Made by a program: the position numbers and the translations under genes
In this document: positions 1-8,083 of the stretch, in pieces
Position numbering within the stretch: the first letter of the stretch is position 1
Layout: each line of letters begins with the position of its first letter
The notes under the pieces: generated by a model
Databases searched by the model: none
Told to the model about the DNA's origin: nothing
Seen by the model: the letters and a program-made list of their open reading frames with translations, nothing else
NCBI GenBank assembly: GCA_947494825.1
Contig: CANLWN010000002.1
Span: 620,001 to 684,000 of the forward strand
Direction of reading: 5' to 3'
DNA length: 64,000 bases
From: an uncultured Flavobacteriaceae bacterium
GTDB taxonomy: Bacteria > Bacteroidota > Bacteroidia > Flavobacteriales > Flavobacteriaceae

Positions 1-1693
1 GGTGGCCCTGAGCCAGACCCTGGGCATTGGTAAGGGATCGGTAAAGCTGGAGGATTTTGAGGAGGCCGAAATCGTCATCGTCATGGGGCAAAATCCAGGG
101 ACCAATCACCCTCGAATGCTCTCGGCCTTACAGAAATGCAAGGAAAACGGCGGCAAGATCATCAGCATCAATCCCTTGGAGGAAGCGGGGCTCATCCGTT
201 TCAAAAACCCTCAGGAATTTAAAGGCGTCTTGGCTTCGGGAACACCGCTCACCGATCTGCACCTACAGGTTAAAATCAACCAGGACGTTTCCCTGTTGAA
301 ACTGCTGATTAAAAAATTGGCAGCCCTGGACGAAACAAGTCCCCAGGTCTTTGACCACGAATTCATAAACCGGTATACACATGGGTACGAGGCCCTAATA
401 GGCCACTTGAAACAGTTTTCGGAAAAGGAGCTTTTGGCCCTTTGCGGGGTGGCGGAAGAACACATAGATAGGGCCGTGGAACTTTTGGCCCAAAAAAACA
501 AGATCATCATCTGCTGGGCCATGGGGCTTACGCAGCACAAAAACGGAGTGGCCAACATCAAGGAATGCGTTAATTTACTACTGCTCAAAGGAAGCTTGGG
601 CAGGCCGGGTGCGGGCACCTGCCCTGTTCGCGGCCATAGTAATGTACAAGGCGATCGTTCCGTGGGCATTATGCACCAGGTTTCCCCGGAACTAAATGCC
701 AGCATTGCAAAGACTTTTGGGTTTATTGCCCCTGAAAAAGAGGGTTTGGACACCGTACATGCCATTGAGGCCATGCACCAGGGCAGGGCCAAGGTCTTTA
801 TTGCCCTGGGGGGCAATTTTGTCTCGGCCGCCTCCGATACGATCTACACGGCAGAAGCGCTACAAAATTGCAAGCTTACCGTAAACATCAGCACCAAATT
901 GAACCGGACACATTTGACCGCGGGCAAAACCGCCTTGATCCTCCCCACCTTGGGGCGTTCCGAACTGGATCGAAAAGAGGGGAAGCCTCGCTTTTTCACG
1001 GTAGAGAACAGTATGGGCAAGGTACATCGCTCCAAGGGCCTGCTGGCCCCAGCCTCTGACCAGCTCAAAAGTGAACCCGAAATCATAGGGGCCATGGCCC
1101 ATGCGTACTTTGAGGGAAACCATGTGGTGGATTGGGAAGGCCTGAGCGAGGACTATGCACTTATACGGGCCAAATTGGAAGAGGTAATCACAAGTTTTAA
1201 GGGCCTCAGCGCCAAATCCGAAGGTTCCGGTTTCTATCTGCCCAACAATGTGCGCGACCTGGATTTTAGCAAACTGCCCGACGGGAAGGCGCAATTTAGT
1301 TGCTGCCCCCTCCCGGACCATCAATTAAAACCCCATGAATTTTTGCTGATGACCGTACGGTCCCACGACCAGTTCAATACCACCATTTATGGGCTGCACG
1401 ATCGTTATAGAGGGGTTTACAACGAACGAAGGGTGATTTTTATGCATCCTGATGACATGCGGGCAAATGCCTTGGAAAAATTGGAGGTGGTACACCTGAT
1501 AAGTAGCTATGACGGCAAAGAACGCAAAGCCTATAATTTTTTGGTCATTCCCTATAACATTCCCCAGGGCAACCTGGCCTCCTATTTTCCCGAAACCAAT
1601 GTGCTGGTACCCTATAACCATTTTGCCGATCAAAGTCACACCCCCATAAGCAAATCCATAGTGGTCACCCTCGAAAAAGCCAGCCATGTATAG
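1..1693 (+). CDS. FdhF/YdeP-family molybdopterin oxidoreductase, C-terminal part
   Basis: The gene is cut by the left window edge, so the visible 563 or so residues lack the N-terminal region; the apparent GTG at position 2 is internal. The family (E. coli YdeP, formate-dehydrogenase-alpha-like) is a cytoplasmic molybdopterin enzyme of about 760 residues whose physiological substrate is poorly defined. Supporting motifs are GRPGAGTCPVRGHSNVQGDR near residue 200 and the C-terminal cofactor-binding segment with RSHDQFNTTIYGLHDRYRGV near 455. No cysteine cluster is visible in this part. The stop overlaps the start of the following nuclease gene by 8 bp, so the two are probably co-transcribed although no functional link is obvious. 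Family assignment is firm; substrate is unknown. Confidence 0.9.
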   Translation, partial: VALSQTLGIGKGSVKLEDFEEAEIVIVMGQNPGTNHPRMLSALQKCKENGGKIISINPLEEAGLIRFKNPQEFKGVLASGTPLTDLHLQVKINQDVSLLKLLIKKLAALDETSPQVFDHEFINRYTHGYEALIGHLKQFSEKELLALCGVAEEHIDRAVELLAQKNKIIICWAMGLTQHKNGVANIKECVNLLLLKGSLGRPGAGTCPVRGHSNVQGDRSVGIMHQVSPELNASIAKTFGFIAPEKEGLDTVHAIEAMHQGRAKVFIALGGNFVSAASDTIYTAEALQNCKLTVNISTKLNRTHLTAGKTALILPTLGRSELDRKEGKPRFFTVENSMGKVHRSKGLLAPASDQLKSEPEIIGAMAHAYFEGNHVVDWEGLSEDYALIRAKLEEVITSFKGLSAKSEGSGFYLPNNVRDLDFSKLPDGKAQFSCCPLPDHQLKPHEFLLMTVRSHDQFNTTIYGLHDRYRGVYNERRVIFMHPDDMRANALEKLEVVHLISSYDGKERKAYNFLVIPYNIPQGNLASYFPETNVLVPYNHFADQSHTPISKSIVVTLEKASHV

Positions 1694-3086
1694 TATTGTA
1701 GATATTGAGACCACGGGCAACGGTATACTTGGGAACAAAATTACCGAAATTGCCATCTTTAAGCACGATGGGCATCGGGTGGTGGACGAGTTTACCAGCC
1801 TGGTAGATCCCGAATGTGAGATTCCCTATTTTATCACAGGGCTTACGGGTATTGACAACCATTTGGTGCGAAATGCGCCGAAAATCCACGAGATTGCCGA
1901 TAGAATTCTGGAGCTTACCCAGGATACCATCTTTGTGGCCCATAGTGTAAATTTTGACTACAAGGTGATCAAAAATGAGCTTAAGATCCTTGGAATCGAT
2001 TTTACCCGAAAAAAATTGTGCACGGTACGTTTGTCCCGTAGATTGTTCCCGGGCTATCGTTCCTACAGTTTGGGGAAACTGTGTTCCGCATTGGACATTC
2101 CCTTGATGGACCGTCATAGGGCCAGGGGCGATGCCCATGCCACGGTCTTGCTCTTTCAAAAATTGCTGCTGGCCCAGGGAGCCGATGCTATTTTTAAGAG
2201 CTTTTTAAATGCCCGCTCCCAAGAAGCAACCTTGCCTCCGGGGCTTCCCAAGGAAGTTTTTACTAGTCTGCCCATGCAGCCGGGCATCTACTATTTTAAG
2301 AATGATAAAGGACAAATTATCTACGTTGGGAAGGCCAAGAACCTGAAAAAAAGGGTTTTGGGGCACTTTTATGACAAGGCTGACAAGGAAGTGCAAATGT
2401 GCCGGGAGACTAGCGCCATCGATTTTGAGCTTTCCGGGAGCGAACTGGTGGCCCTATTGATGGAATCGGCGGCCATAAAGCAGCACTATCCCCTCTATAA
2501 CCGTGCCCAGAAAAAATCGACGCAGCAATACGCAATTTTCTGCTATGAAGACCGTAACGGTATCCTGCACCTGGCCTATAACAGGTTAAAGCTGGTGCCC
2601 AGGCCATTGGCCACCTTCTACAATCTGGCCGATTGCAGGTCCTATCTGCAACGGATCTGCATGTCAGAGGAACTATGTCCCAAATACTGCCATTTGCAGG
2701 AAAATGTGAGTAGTTGTTCGCACTACAGTATTACTTCTTGTGGAGGTATTTGTACAGGAAAGGAATCTATAGAGGCTTACAACAAAAAGGTACGATCCGC
2801 GATTGCCCATATGGGACGCAGCGCCGAAAATCTCCTGATCAAGGAAAGGGGCAGGACCCTTGAAGAAGATGCCATTGTACTGATCCGGGAGAACCGGTAT
2901 TGTGGCTACGGTTTCATTGAAAAAACCATGGAAATTAAGACCCTGGAGGACATTGAGGCCTATATCCTTCCCCAGAAGGACACGGTGGATGCACAGCGTA
3001 TTGTGCAATCCTTTATACAACGAAATCCCGAAAGCATATTGATGTTCGATACCGTGCACGAACTGCCCGTGAGCAACGAGCGCTAA
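1686..3086 (+). CDS. DnaQ-like 3'-5' exonuclease fused to GIY-YIG nuclease domain
   Basis: The 466-residue protein has an N-terminal DEDDh exonuclease domain (DnaQ/epsilon type, residues about 1-165). Visible motifs are D6-x-E8, the ExoII region AHSVNFDY with D91, and H144/D149 in HRARGDA. A UvrC-like GIY-YIG domain follows (GIY at 200-202, YVGKAKNL at 213-220). The C-terminal third is cysteine-rich (many Cys around 320-360) and may bind metal. Fusions of this type are known in Bacteroidota and resemble Cho/UvrC-related repair nucleases, so a DNA repair role is inferred. The ATG lies inside the end of the oxidoreductase gene, giving translational coupling. Domain calls are secure; the biological role is not. 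Confidence 0.9.
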   Translation: MYSIVDIETTGNGILGNKITEIAIFKHDGHRVVDEFTSLVDPECEIPYFITGLTGIDNHLVRNAPKIHEIADRILELTQDTIFVAHSVNFDYKVIKNELKILGIDFTRKKLCTVRLSRRLFPGYRSYSLGKLCSALDIPLMDRHRARGDAHATVLLFQKLLLAQGADAIFKSFLNARSQEATLPPGLPKEVFTSLPMQPGIYYFKNDKGQIIYVGKAKNLKKRVLGHFYDKADKEVQMCRETSAIDFELSGSELVALLMESAAIKQHYPLYNRAQKKSTQQYAIFCYEDRNGILHLAYNRLKLVPRPLATFYNLADCRSYLQRICMSEELCPKYCHLQENVSSCSHYSITSCGGICTGKESIEAYNKKVRSAIAHMGRSAENLLIKERGRTLEEDAIVLIRENRYCGYGFIEKTMEIKTLEDIEAYILPQKDTVDAQRIVQSFIQRNPESILMFDTVHELPVSNER

Positions 3087-3150
3087 AGGTCCCGAAGCGA
3101 TGCCAGCCCATAATTGGTTTTGACCAAAAAAAGACAGAAAACCCGGATGC

Positions 3151-4560
3151 CTACAAGGTGGTCGGGCAAACGTAGTCGGTAACGGCCATCCCCGATTGTT
3201 TCATTGCGGCAAAACCTCCGGCAACGTCCACTAGATTGTGAATGCCCCGGCTTTTTAAGATAGAGGCCGCAATAACCGAGCGATAGCCACCGGCACAATG
3301 CAGGTAAAAAGTTTCCTCTTGGGGAAACTCGGCCATATGCTCATTGAGGAAATCCAAAGGGGTGTTCTCGGCATCTACTACATGTTCTGCCGTGTACTCA
3401 CTTTCCTTTCGCACATCGAATATCGGTTTTTTGTCCGATACTACTCGGCGTTTAACCTCTTCCGCCTGCAAGGAGGTAATGGTATCCATTTCCTTTCCGG
3501 CTTTCTTCCAGGCCTCAAAGCCGCCTTCAAGGTAACCCAGGGTCTGGTCAAAACCGACACGCGATAAACGGGTCACCGTCTCTTCTTCCTTGCCTTCCGG
3601 GGCAATAAGTAGAATGGGTTGTTTTACATCGGCGATCAAGGCGCCCACCCAGGGCGCAAAACTGCCTCCCAGTCCTATAAATATGGACCGGGGAAGATGC
3701 CCTTTTACAAATTCGTCCTGATGCCTCACATCCAGGATGACCGCGCCGGTATCATTGGCCATGGCCTCAAAGGCCTCGGGAGAAAGCGCACTGGAGCCCC
3801 TTTCCAACACCTTGTCAATATCTTCATACCCCTCCTTGTTCATTTGTACGTTCAGCGGGAAATATTTTGGTGGGGGCAACAGGCCTTCCGTTACCTCGTT
3901 TATGAATTCCTCACGGGTCATATCGGCCCGTAGGGCGTAGTTCATTTTCTTTTGATTGCCCAAGGTGTCCACCGTCTCCTTCATCATATTCTTGCCACAG
4001 GCAGAACCTGCCCCATGTGCAGGGTAAACAATGACCTCATCTGCCAAGGGCATAATCTTGGTACGCAGGCTATCGAAGAGTTTGCCCGCGAGCTCCTCCT
4101 GGGTCATATTAGCCGCTTTCTGTGCCAGGTCCGGACGGCCCACATCACCTAAAAAGAGGGTATCCCCTGAGAAAATAGCATGGTCCTTTCCATCCTTGTC
4201 CCGTAGCAGATAGGTGGTGCTCTCCATGGTGTGGCCCGGGGTGTGCAATACCTTGATGATCAATGCTCCCAAAGGAAACTCCTGGCCATCCTCGGCGATG
4301 ATCGCATCAAATGCGGGCTCGGCATTGGGGCCAAAAACTATAGGTGCCCCGCTTTCCTTGGACAGGGTTACATGGCCGCTTACAAAATCGGCATGAAAAT
4401 GGGTCTCAAAAATATATTTTATCTTGGCTTTATCGGCTTTGGCCCGCTGGAGATATGGGGCTACCTCCCGTAACGGGTCTATGATCGCCACTTCCCCATT
4501 GCTTTCAATATAGTACGCCCCTTGTGCTAGACATCCGGTATAAATCTGTTCTATGTTCAT
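3151..4560 (-). CDS. MBL-fold metallohydrolase with two rhodanese domains (persulfide dioxygenase-like)
   Basis: This 469-residue protein is a glyoxalase-II/ETHE1-like metallo-beta-lactamase domain followed by two rhodanese domains. By homology to ETHE1, H54, H110 (HTPGH) and D133 (SGDTLF) would hold the iron. The usual HxHxDH motif reads HFHADF, with Phe at the last position. The first rhodanese (about 265-350) has no active-site Cys and looks structural; the second (about 375-465) has the loop HCAGGYRS with C422. The likely role is oxidation of persulfide or polysulfide to sulfite with sulfur transfer. A Crp/Fnr-type site and a TAnnTTTG box lie upstream, and a sulfate/anion permease follows upstream on the same strand. 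Function is inferred from family and context. Confidence 0.88.
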   Translation of the reverse strand: MNIEQIYTGCLAQGAYYIESNGEVAIIDPLREVAPYLQRAKADKAKIKYIFETHFHADFVSGHVTLSKESGAPIVFGPNAEPAFDAIIAEDGQEFPLGALIIKVLHTPGHTMESTTYLLRDKDGKDHAIFSGDTLFLGDVGRPDLAQKAANMTQEELAGKLFDSLRTKIMPLADEVIVYPAHGAGSACGKNMMKETVDTLGNQKKMNYALRADMTREEFINEVTEGLLPPPKYFPLNVQMNKEGYEDIDKVLERGSSALSPEAFEAMANDTGAVILDVRHQDEFVKGHLPRSIFIGLGGSFAPWVGALIADVKQPILLIAPEGKEEETVTRLSRVGFDQTLGYLEGGFEAWKKAGKEMDTITSLQAEEVKRRVVSDKKPIFDVRKESEYTAEHVVDAENTPLDFLNEHMAEFPQEETFYLHCAGGYRSVIAASILKSRGIHNLVDVAGGFAAMKQSGMAVTDYVCPTTL

Positions 4561-4586
4561 CTAGTTATCGCTTTTTTATGAATATC

Positions 4587-4594
4587 CAAAAATA
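4587..4594 (-). promoter_or_regulatory. Bacteroidota -7 box upstream of the MBL/rhodanese gene
   Basis: On the minus strand this reads TATTTTTG, a full match to the TAnnTTTG consensus. It would place the transcript start near 4583, giving a leader of about 23 nt. No clear -33 TTG is present. Instead a 16-bp palindrome is centred 33 bp upstream, as expected for an activator-dependent promoter. Confidence 0.5.
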
Positions 4595-4615
4595 CGTTTT
4601 ATTCCGCTTTCCTTT

Positions 4616-4631
4616 TGTGACCTTGGTCACA
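4616..4631 (-). promoter_or_regulatory. Crp/Fnr-type operator, perfect palindrome
   Basis: The site TGTGACCTTGGTCACA has perfect 7-bp inverted arms and matches the general CRP pattern TGTGA-n6-TCACA. It lies between the sulP stop codon and the MBL gene, centred near position -40 relative to the inferred start, the class II activator position. A Crp/Fnr regulator is encoded 3 kb away in the same gene block. A second, weaker copy precedes sulP. Confidence 0.65.
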
Positions 4632-4632
4632 T

Positions 4633-6354
4633 TCAGTTCCGGTTTTGATGGGCCACCTTGCCCTGTAAGATCGATACCTCGGTAGGGTTGTCAAAATAAG
4701 CAACAGCCTCCTTGGTCTGTACAAAAAGGTGTTCTTTTTTCAAGAGATCAATAATCCCACTGCTAAAAAAGATGTCACGGGCAGGTCCAATGGCTCCTGC
4801 AATATAAAACCGTATGCCCCTTTGCTGCAATTCCCCTATCACCGCCACCAGCATTCTGGCGGCTGTGGAATCGATATAGTTGATCGCCTCGGCGTTTAGG
4901 ACCACCCCTTTTAGCTTTCCCCCTTTGGCCGTAACCTGTTTAAAGAGTTGCGTCTTAAAAAAGGAGGCATTGCCAAAATACAATTGTGCATCGAACCTAA
5001 TGATCAGTAAATCCTCCCGAATTTCCACCTCCTCCCCAAAGCGGTCTATGTTCTTGTAGTAGTCTGTTCCCCGAATATTGCCCAGAACGGCAAAATGGGG
5101 TTTGGACGTTCTGTATACCATCAGCAGCAGGGAAAACAGCACCCCTATCAAAATGCCTTCCTTAATACCCACAAAGAGGGTGATCAAAAAGGTACCAAGC
5201 AATACCAGGAACTCGTCCTTGCGAAGGCGCCACAGGCGTTTGGGATAGGCCACATCGATCAATCCAAAGACCGATACCATGATGATAGAGGCCAATACCG
5301 CGTTGGGTAGAAAATAAAACAAGGGGGTGAGGAAAAGCAAGGTCACCACAACCATGACTACACTGAACAGCGATGCCAGATTACTCTTCACACCGGACGA
5401 GTTGCTAATAGCTGAACGGGAAAAACTTGCAGTGACGGGATAGGACTGAAAAAAAGATCCCAACATATTGGAACTGCCCAGGGCCACCAACTCTTGATTG
5501 GCGTCTATGGTATATTCATCGTTCTTTTCTTCCATGGCCTTGCCTATGGAAATGGCCTCCAAATACCCGATCAGGGCCAAGGTCAAAGCTATGGGCCATA
5601 TGTCTAGGAAATGTTGTAGCCTGATCTCCGGAACGGAAAAGGACGGCAGGCCCTTGGGTATCTCGCCTACCAGTTCCACGCCCTTGGACTCAAGCCCAAA
5701 AAAATAGACACCCAATATCCCCAGCACCACGGCCAAAAGAGTTCCTGGTATACGTTTGTCCCATTTTTTAAGAAGAATAATAAGTGCGATGCCCAACAGC
5801 CCGATACCCAAATCATAGGGATTGGTTGCGCCCAATTGTCCAAGGGCATTTGCCAGTAACTCATGAAATTGGGTACTTCCCTGGACCGATACGCCCAAAA
5901 GATGTTTTAATTGGCTGAACATGATGATCAGAGCGGCAGCCGATGTAAATCCACTGATTACGGGCCTGGACAGAAAATTCACCAAAAAACCCATACGGCC
6001 CAATCCCAGAAGGAACTGTATGGCACCCACGCTAAAGGCCAGAAAAATGGCCATGGCGATATAGTTTTCAGGTCCCGAGATGGCCAGGGCACCTAGACCG
6101 GCAGCCACCAATAAGGAATCCATGGCCACTGGACCCACGGCCAACTGCCGCGAGCTGCCCAAAAAGGCATAGACCAAAATAGGAAAAAGTGATGCATACA
6201 GGCCATAGACAGGCGGTAGTCCGGCAATCATGGCATAGGCCATGCCCTGGGGGACCAGGATAATGCCCACGGTGATTCCACCCAGAAGATCTTTGGTGAA
6301 ATACTTCTTTTTATAAAGGGGCAGCCAATCCAAAAAGGGAAAAAACCGTTGCAT
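4633..6354 (-). CDS. SulP-family anion (sulfate) permease with STAS domain
   Basis: The 573-residue protein has the SulP arrangement: an N-terminal signature (about 20-60, LGGITVGIILVPQGMAYAMI), some 10-12 hydrophobic membrane segments to about residue 415, and a cytoplasmic STAS domain around 440-550 containing NYIDSTAARML. SulP proteins move sulfate, bicarbonate or other anions; substrate cannot be read from sequence. The gene ends one base before the palindrome that precedes the MBL/rhodanese gene, so the pair may be read together or separately. The shared operator type suggests both belong to one sulfur-related regulon. The ATG is supported by a -7 box only a few bases upstream. Confidence 0.93.
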   Translation of the reverse strand: MQRFFPFLDWLPLYKKKYFTKDLLGGITVGIILVPQGMAYAMIAGLPPVYGLYASLFPILVYAFLGSSRQLAVGPVAMDSLLVAAGLGALAISGPENYIAMAIFLAFSVGAIQFLLGLGRMGFLVNFLSRPVISGFTSAAALIIMFSQLKHLLGVSVQGSTQFHELLANALGQLGATNPYDLGIGLLGIALIILLKKWDKRIPGTLLAVVLGILGVYFFGLESKGVELVGEIPKGLPSFSVPEIRLQHFLDIWPIALTLALIGYLEAISIGKAMEEKNDEYTIDANQELVALGSSNMLGSFFQSYPVTASFSRSAISNSSGVKSNLASLFSVVMVVVTLLFLTPLFYFLPNAVLASIIMVSVFGLIDVAYPKRLWRLRKDEFLVLLGTFLITLFVGIKEGILIGVLFSLLLMVYRTSKPHFAVLGNIRGTDYYKNIDRFGEEVEIREDLLIIRFDAQLYFGNASFFKTQLFKQVTAKGGKLKGVVLNAEAINYIDSTAARMLVAVIGELQQRGIRFYIAGAIGPARDIFFSSGIIDLLKKEHLFVQTKEAVAYFDNPTEVSILQGKVAHQNRN

Positions 6355-6358
6355 GGGC

Positions 6359-6366
6359 CAAATGTA
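6359..6366 (-). promoter_or_regulatory. -7 box upstream of sulP-like gene (near-leaderless)
   Basis: The minus strand reads TACATTTG, matching TAnnTTTG, only 4 bp from the start codon. The predicted transcript start is at or next to the ATG, so the mRNA would be leaderless or nearly so. The second Crp/Fnr-like site is centred 32 bp upstream of this box. Confidence 0.45.
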
Positions 6367-6386
6367 CCATTAAATCGGGAAATCTT

Positions 6387-6402
6387 TGTGACCTGGGTTA
6401 CT
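6387..6402 (-). promoter_or_regulatory. Crp/Fnr-type operator upstream of sulP-like gene
   Basis: TGTGACCTGGGTTACT matches the palindrome in front of the MBL gene (TGTGACC-n2-GGTCACA) at all but two of the arm positions. Its spacing to the -7 box (32 bp between centres) is within 1 bp of that at the MBL promoter, which argues against chance. Confidence 0.55.
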
Positions 6403-6439
6403 TCCGGAAAACACCTTTCCAAAGCTGCTTAACCTCCTA

Positions 6440-7360
6440 TTATTTCTGTTTAAAGTAATCTTCTTTGTAAAAGGTGCCCAAGGCCGGGGTAAGTAGCAGT
6501 ACTTCCGGTTTGTCCTTACGGAGCAGTACCTGCCAGTTGTGAAAGGCCTCCCAAGCCTCATCCACATATAGGGCCGGACCGTAAGCTTCTACCAATTTTT
6601 GGCGTATCCGATCTTCTTCGCCCTTGCCGGTAAGTATCCATACCATATTGAGTTTGTCGTCCCCAAAACGGGCCTCGAACTTCCGCTGAAAACCTGCATA
6701 GGGAATGCCAAAACAATCTATTTGCAATTGGGCGTTGGAATCGCCCTCACCCAACTCGCGTTCATAGGTAAAATTGGACAACTGCTCCAGATGGGGCCTC
6801 AATTGGTCCAGCGCCCCGCCCATTTCAATGATATCAGGTACTTTGGCCGATGCTTCATAGGAAACGGCCTTGCCCCCATTGGAGGGCAGATAAGGATTGT
6901 CCCAGGTAAATAAATTGGGGTGAGCCGCTTCAGGGGTGAGCATCCATACCTTGTCCTCATCGGGTTTGGTAACGATCAGATCTTTCCAATAGGCACCATA
7001 GCCCATTAAGGTCTGTGCCGTGTCCTTCCGTTTTCCGGTCAGGGCAACAATAGCATTACCGCGCGCCTGTACCAGGACCAATTTGTCATCGGCAAAGGTA
7101 AAGGCCACCTCGGCAATCACCCCATTTTGGGAGGTATAGTTCTGACATATCACGTGGGTCTCGCTATCCTTCGCAAGAGGGAAACTTGGGGTGGCCACCT
7201 CGATCAAGCGGATCTGCTCCGCGTGAGGTTCCAATTTGGCCTTTGCCGAGCCAAGGGATTCCTGCAAGGCAAGGCCGTGGAAAAGGTCTTCGGTTTGTGC
7301 GCTGCATAAAAAGGTAAGCAGGCCAGTAATAAGGGACAAAGGGAGTCTGGGTAGTTTCAT
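6440..7360 (-). CDS. Secreted protein of unknown function
   Basis: I do not recognise a family for this 306-residue protein. It starts with a Sec signal peptide (KLPRLPLSLITGLLTFLCSA, cleavage predicted after about residue 21), so it is probably periplasmic or surface-located. There is no lipobox and no further membrane segment. Two similar stretches, KDETVWML-like and FGDDKLNMVWIL-like, suggest repeated beta-rich modules that match the pattern of proteins with 'F.DDKL..V' strands. It lies between the SulP permease and the Crp/Fnr regulator, all on the minus strand. Its own upstream region (7361-7437) shows no TGTGA-type palindrome. Confidence 0.75.
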   Translation of the reverse strand: MKLPRLPLSLITGLLTFLCSAQTEDLFHGLALQESLGSAKAKLEPHAEQIRLIEVATPSFPLAKDSETHVICQNYTSQNGVIAEVAFTFADDKLVLVQARGNAIVALTGKRKDTAQTLMGYGAYWKDLIVTKPDEDKVWMLTPEAAHPNLFTWDNPYLPSNGGKAVSYEASAKVPDIIEMGGALDQLRPHLEQLSNFTYERELGEGDSNAQLQIDCFGIPYAGFQRKFEARFGDDKLNMVWILTGKGEEDRIRQKLVEAYGPALYVDEAWEAFHNWQVLLRKDKPEVLLLTPALGTFYKEDYFKQK

Positions 7361-7437
7361 CTGTTCTTAATTTGATTGATCTCCTTAAAGATGAACCTAC
7401 CCCCAGCTTGTTACAGTTTGGGCACTCAAAAAAGGGC

Positions 7438-8070
7438 CTAAAGTTCCAGGACTTTGATCTGGTTGCGGTGCAGGGCAATCTTCCCTTCCCGTTCCAATTT
7501 TTTAAGCAGGCGGGAAACCACCACGCGCGAAGTATGCAAATCGTAGGCAATTTCCTGATGGGTGGTACGGATATGGTCGTCATGGGTCACCTTGGCCTTA
7601 TCCTGCAAGTGTTTCAGCAAACGTTCATCCAGTTTCAGAAAAGCAAGTGTATCCACGGTCTCCAACAGCTCCATCATCCGCGTGTGATAGTTGTCCAGGA
7701 TAAACCGTTGCCATCCTTCGTATTTCCCCATCCATCTTTCCATCTGCTCCACAGGGATCATCAACAGTTCGGTATCGGTCTCCGCCACCGCCCTGATCTC
7801 ACTCTTATGGGTTCCAAGACAACAGGATAGGGTCATGGCACAGGTATCGCCCTGCTCTATAAAATACAGTAGCAGTTCGTCCCCGTCGGCATCTTCCCGA
7901 AGAATTTTAATGGCTCCCTGCAGCAAGAGCGGTATGGCCGTAATCGACTCTCCTATATCCATCAGGTAATCTCCTTGCTTTACCTTTTTGTATACCGCAA
8001 TATCCTGGATTTCCGCCAGGAGTTCCGGCTCAAAAAGATAACCATAGTGCTGTTGTAAAGTTTCCCGCAT
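7438..8070 (-). CDS. Crp/Fnr-family transcriptional regulator
   Basis: I place the start at the ATG at 8070 (protein begins MRETLQQHYG, 210 aa), because longer versions would extend into the epimerase coding region with no family similarity. The N-terminal half is a cyclic-nucleotide-binding-like beta barrel (about 20-125) with no Cys cluster of the FNR type. The C-terminal winged helix contains HQEIAYDLHTSRVVVSRLLK, where the CRP recognition-helix Glu appears replaced by Val. It sits 13 bp after the epimerase gene and is probably the last gene of the M20-epimerase-crp operon. Candidate targets are the two TGTGACC palindromes before the neighbouring MBL/rhodanese and SulP genes. Effector is unknown. 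Confidence 0.92.
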   Translation of the reverse strand: MRETLQQHYGYLFEPELLAEIQDIAVYKKVKQGDYLMDIGESITAIPLLLQGAIKILREDADGDELLLYFIEQGDTCAMTLSCCLGTHKSEIRAVAETDTELLMIPVEQMERWMGKYEGWQRFILDNYHTRMMELLETVDTLAFLKLDERLLKHLQDKAKVTHDDHIRTTHQEIAYDLHTSRVVVSRLLKKLEREGKIALHRNQIKVLEL

Positions 8071-8083
8071 CGTGTAAAATTTC

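Noticed and set aside
211-1324. Long antisense frames opposite the molybdopterin oxidoreductase gene
   Set aside because: They have no recognisable family motif and mirror the codon pattern of the sense gene; the sense frame is supported by family signatures.
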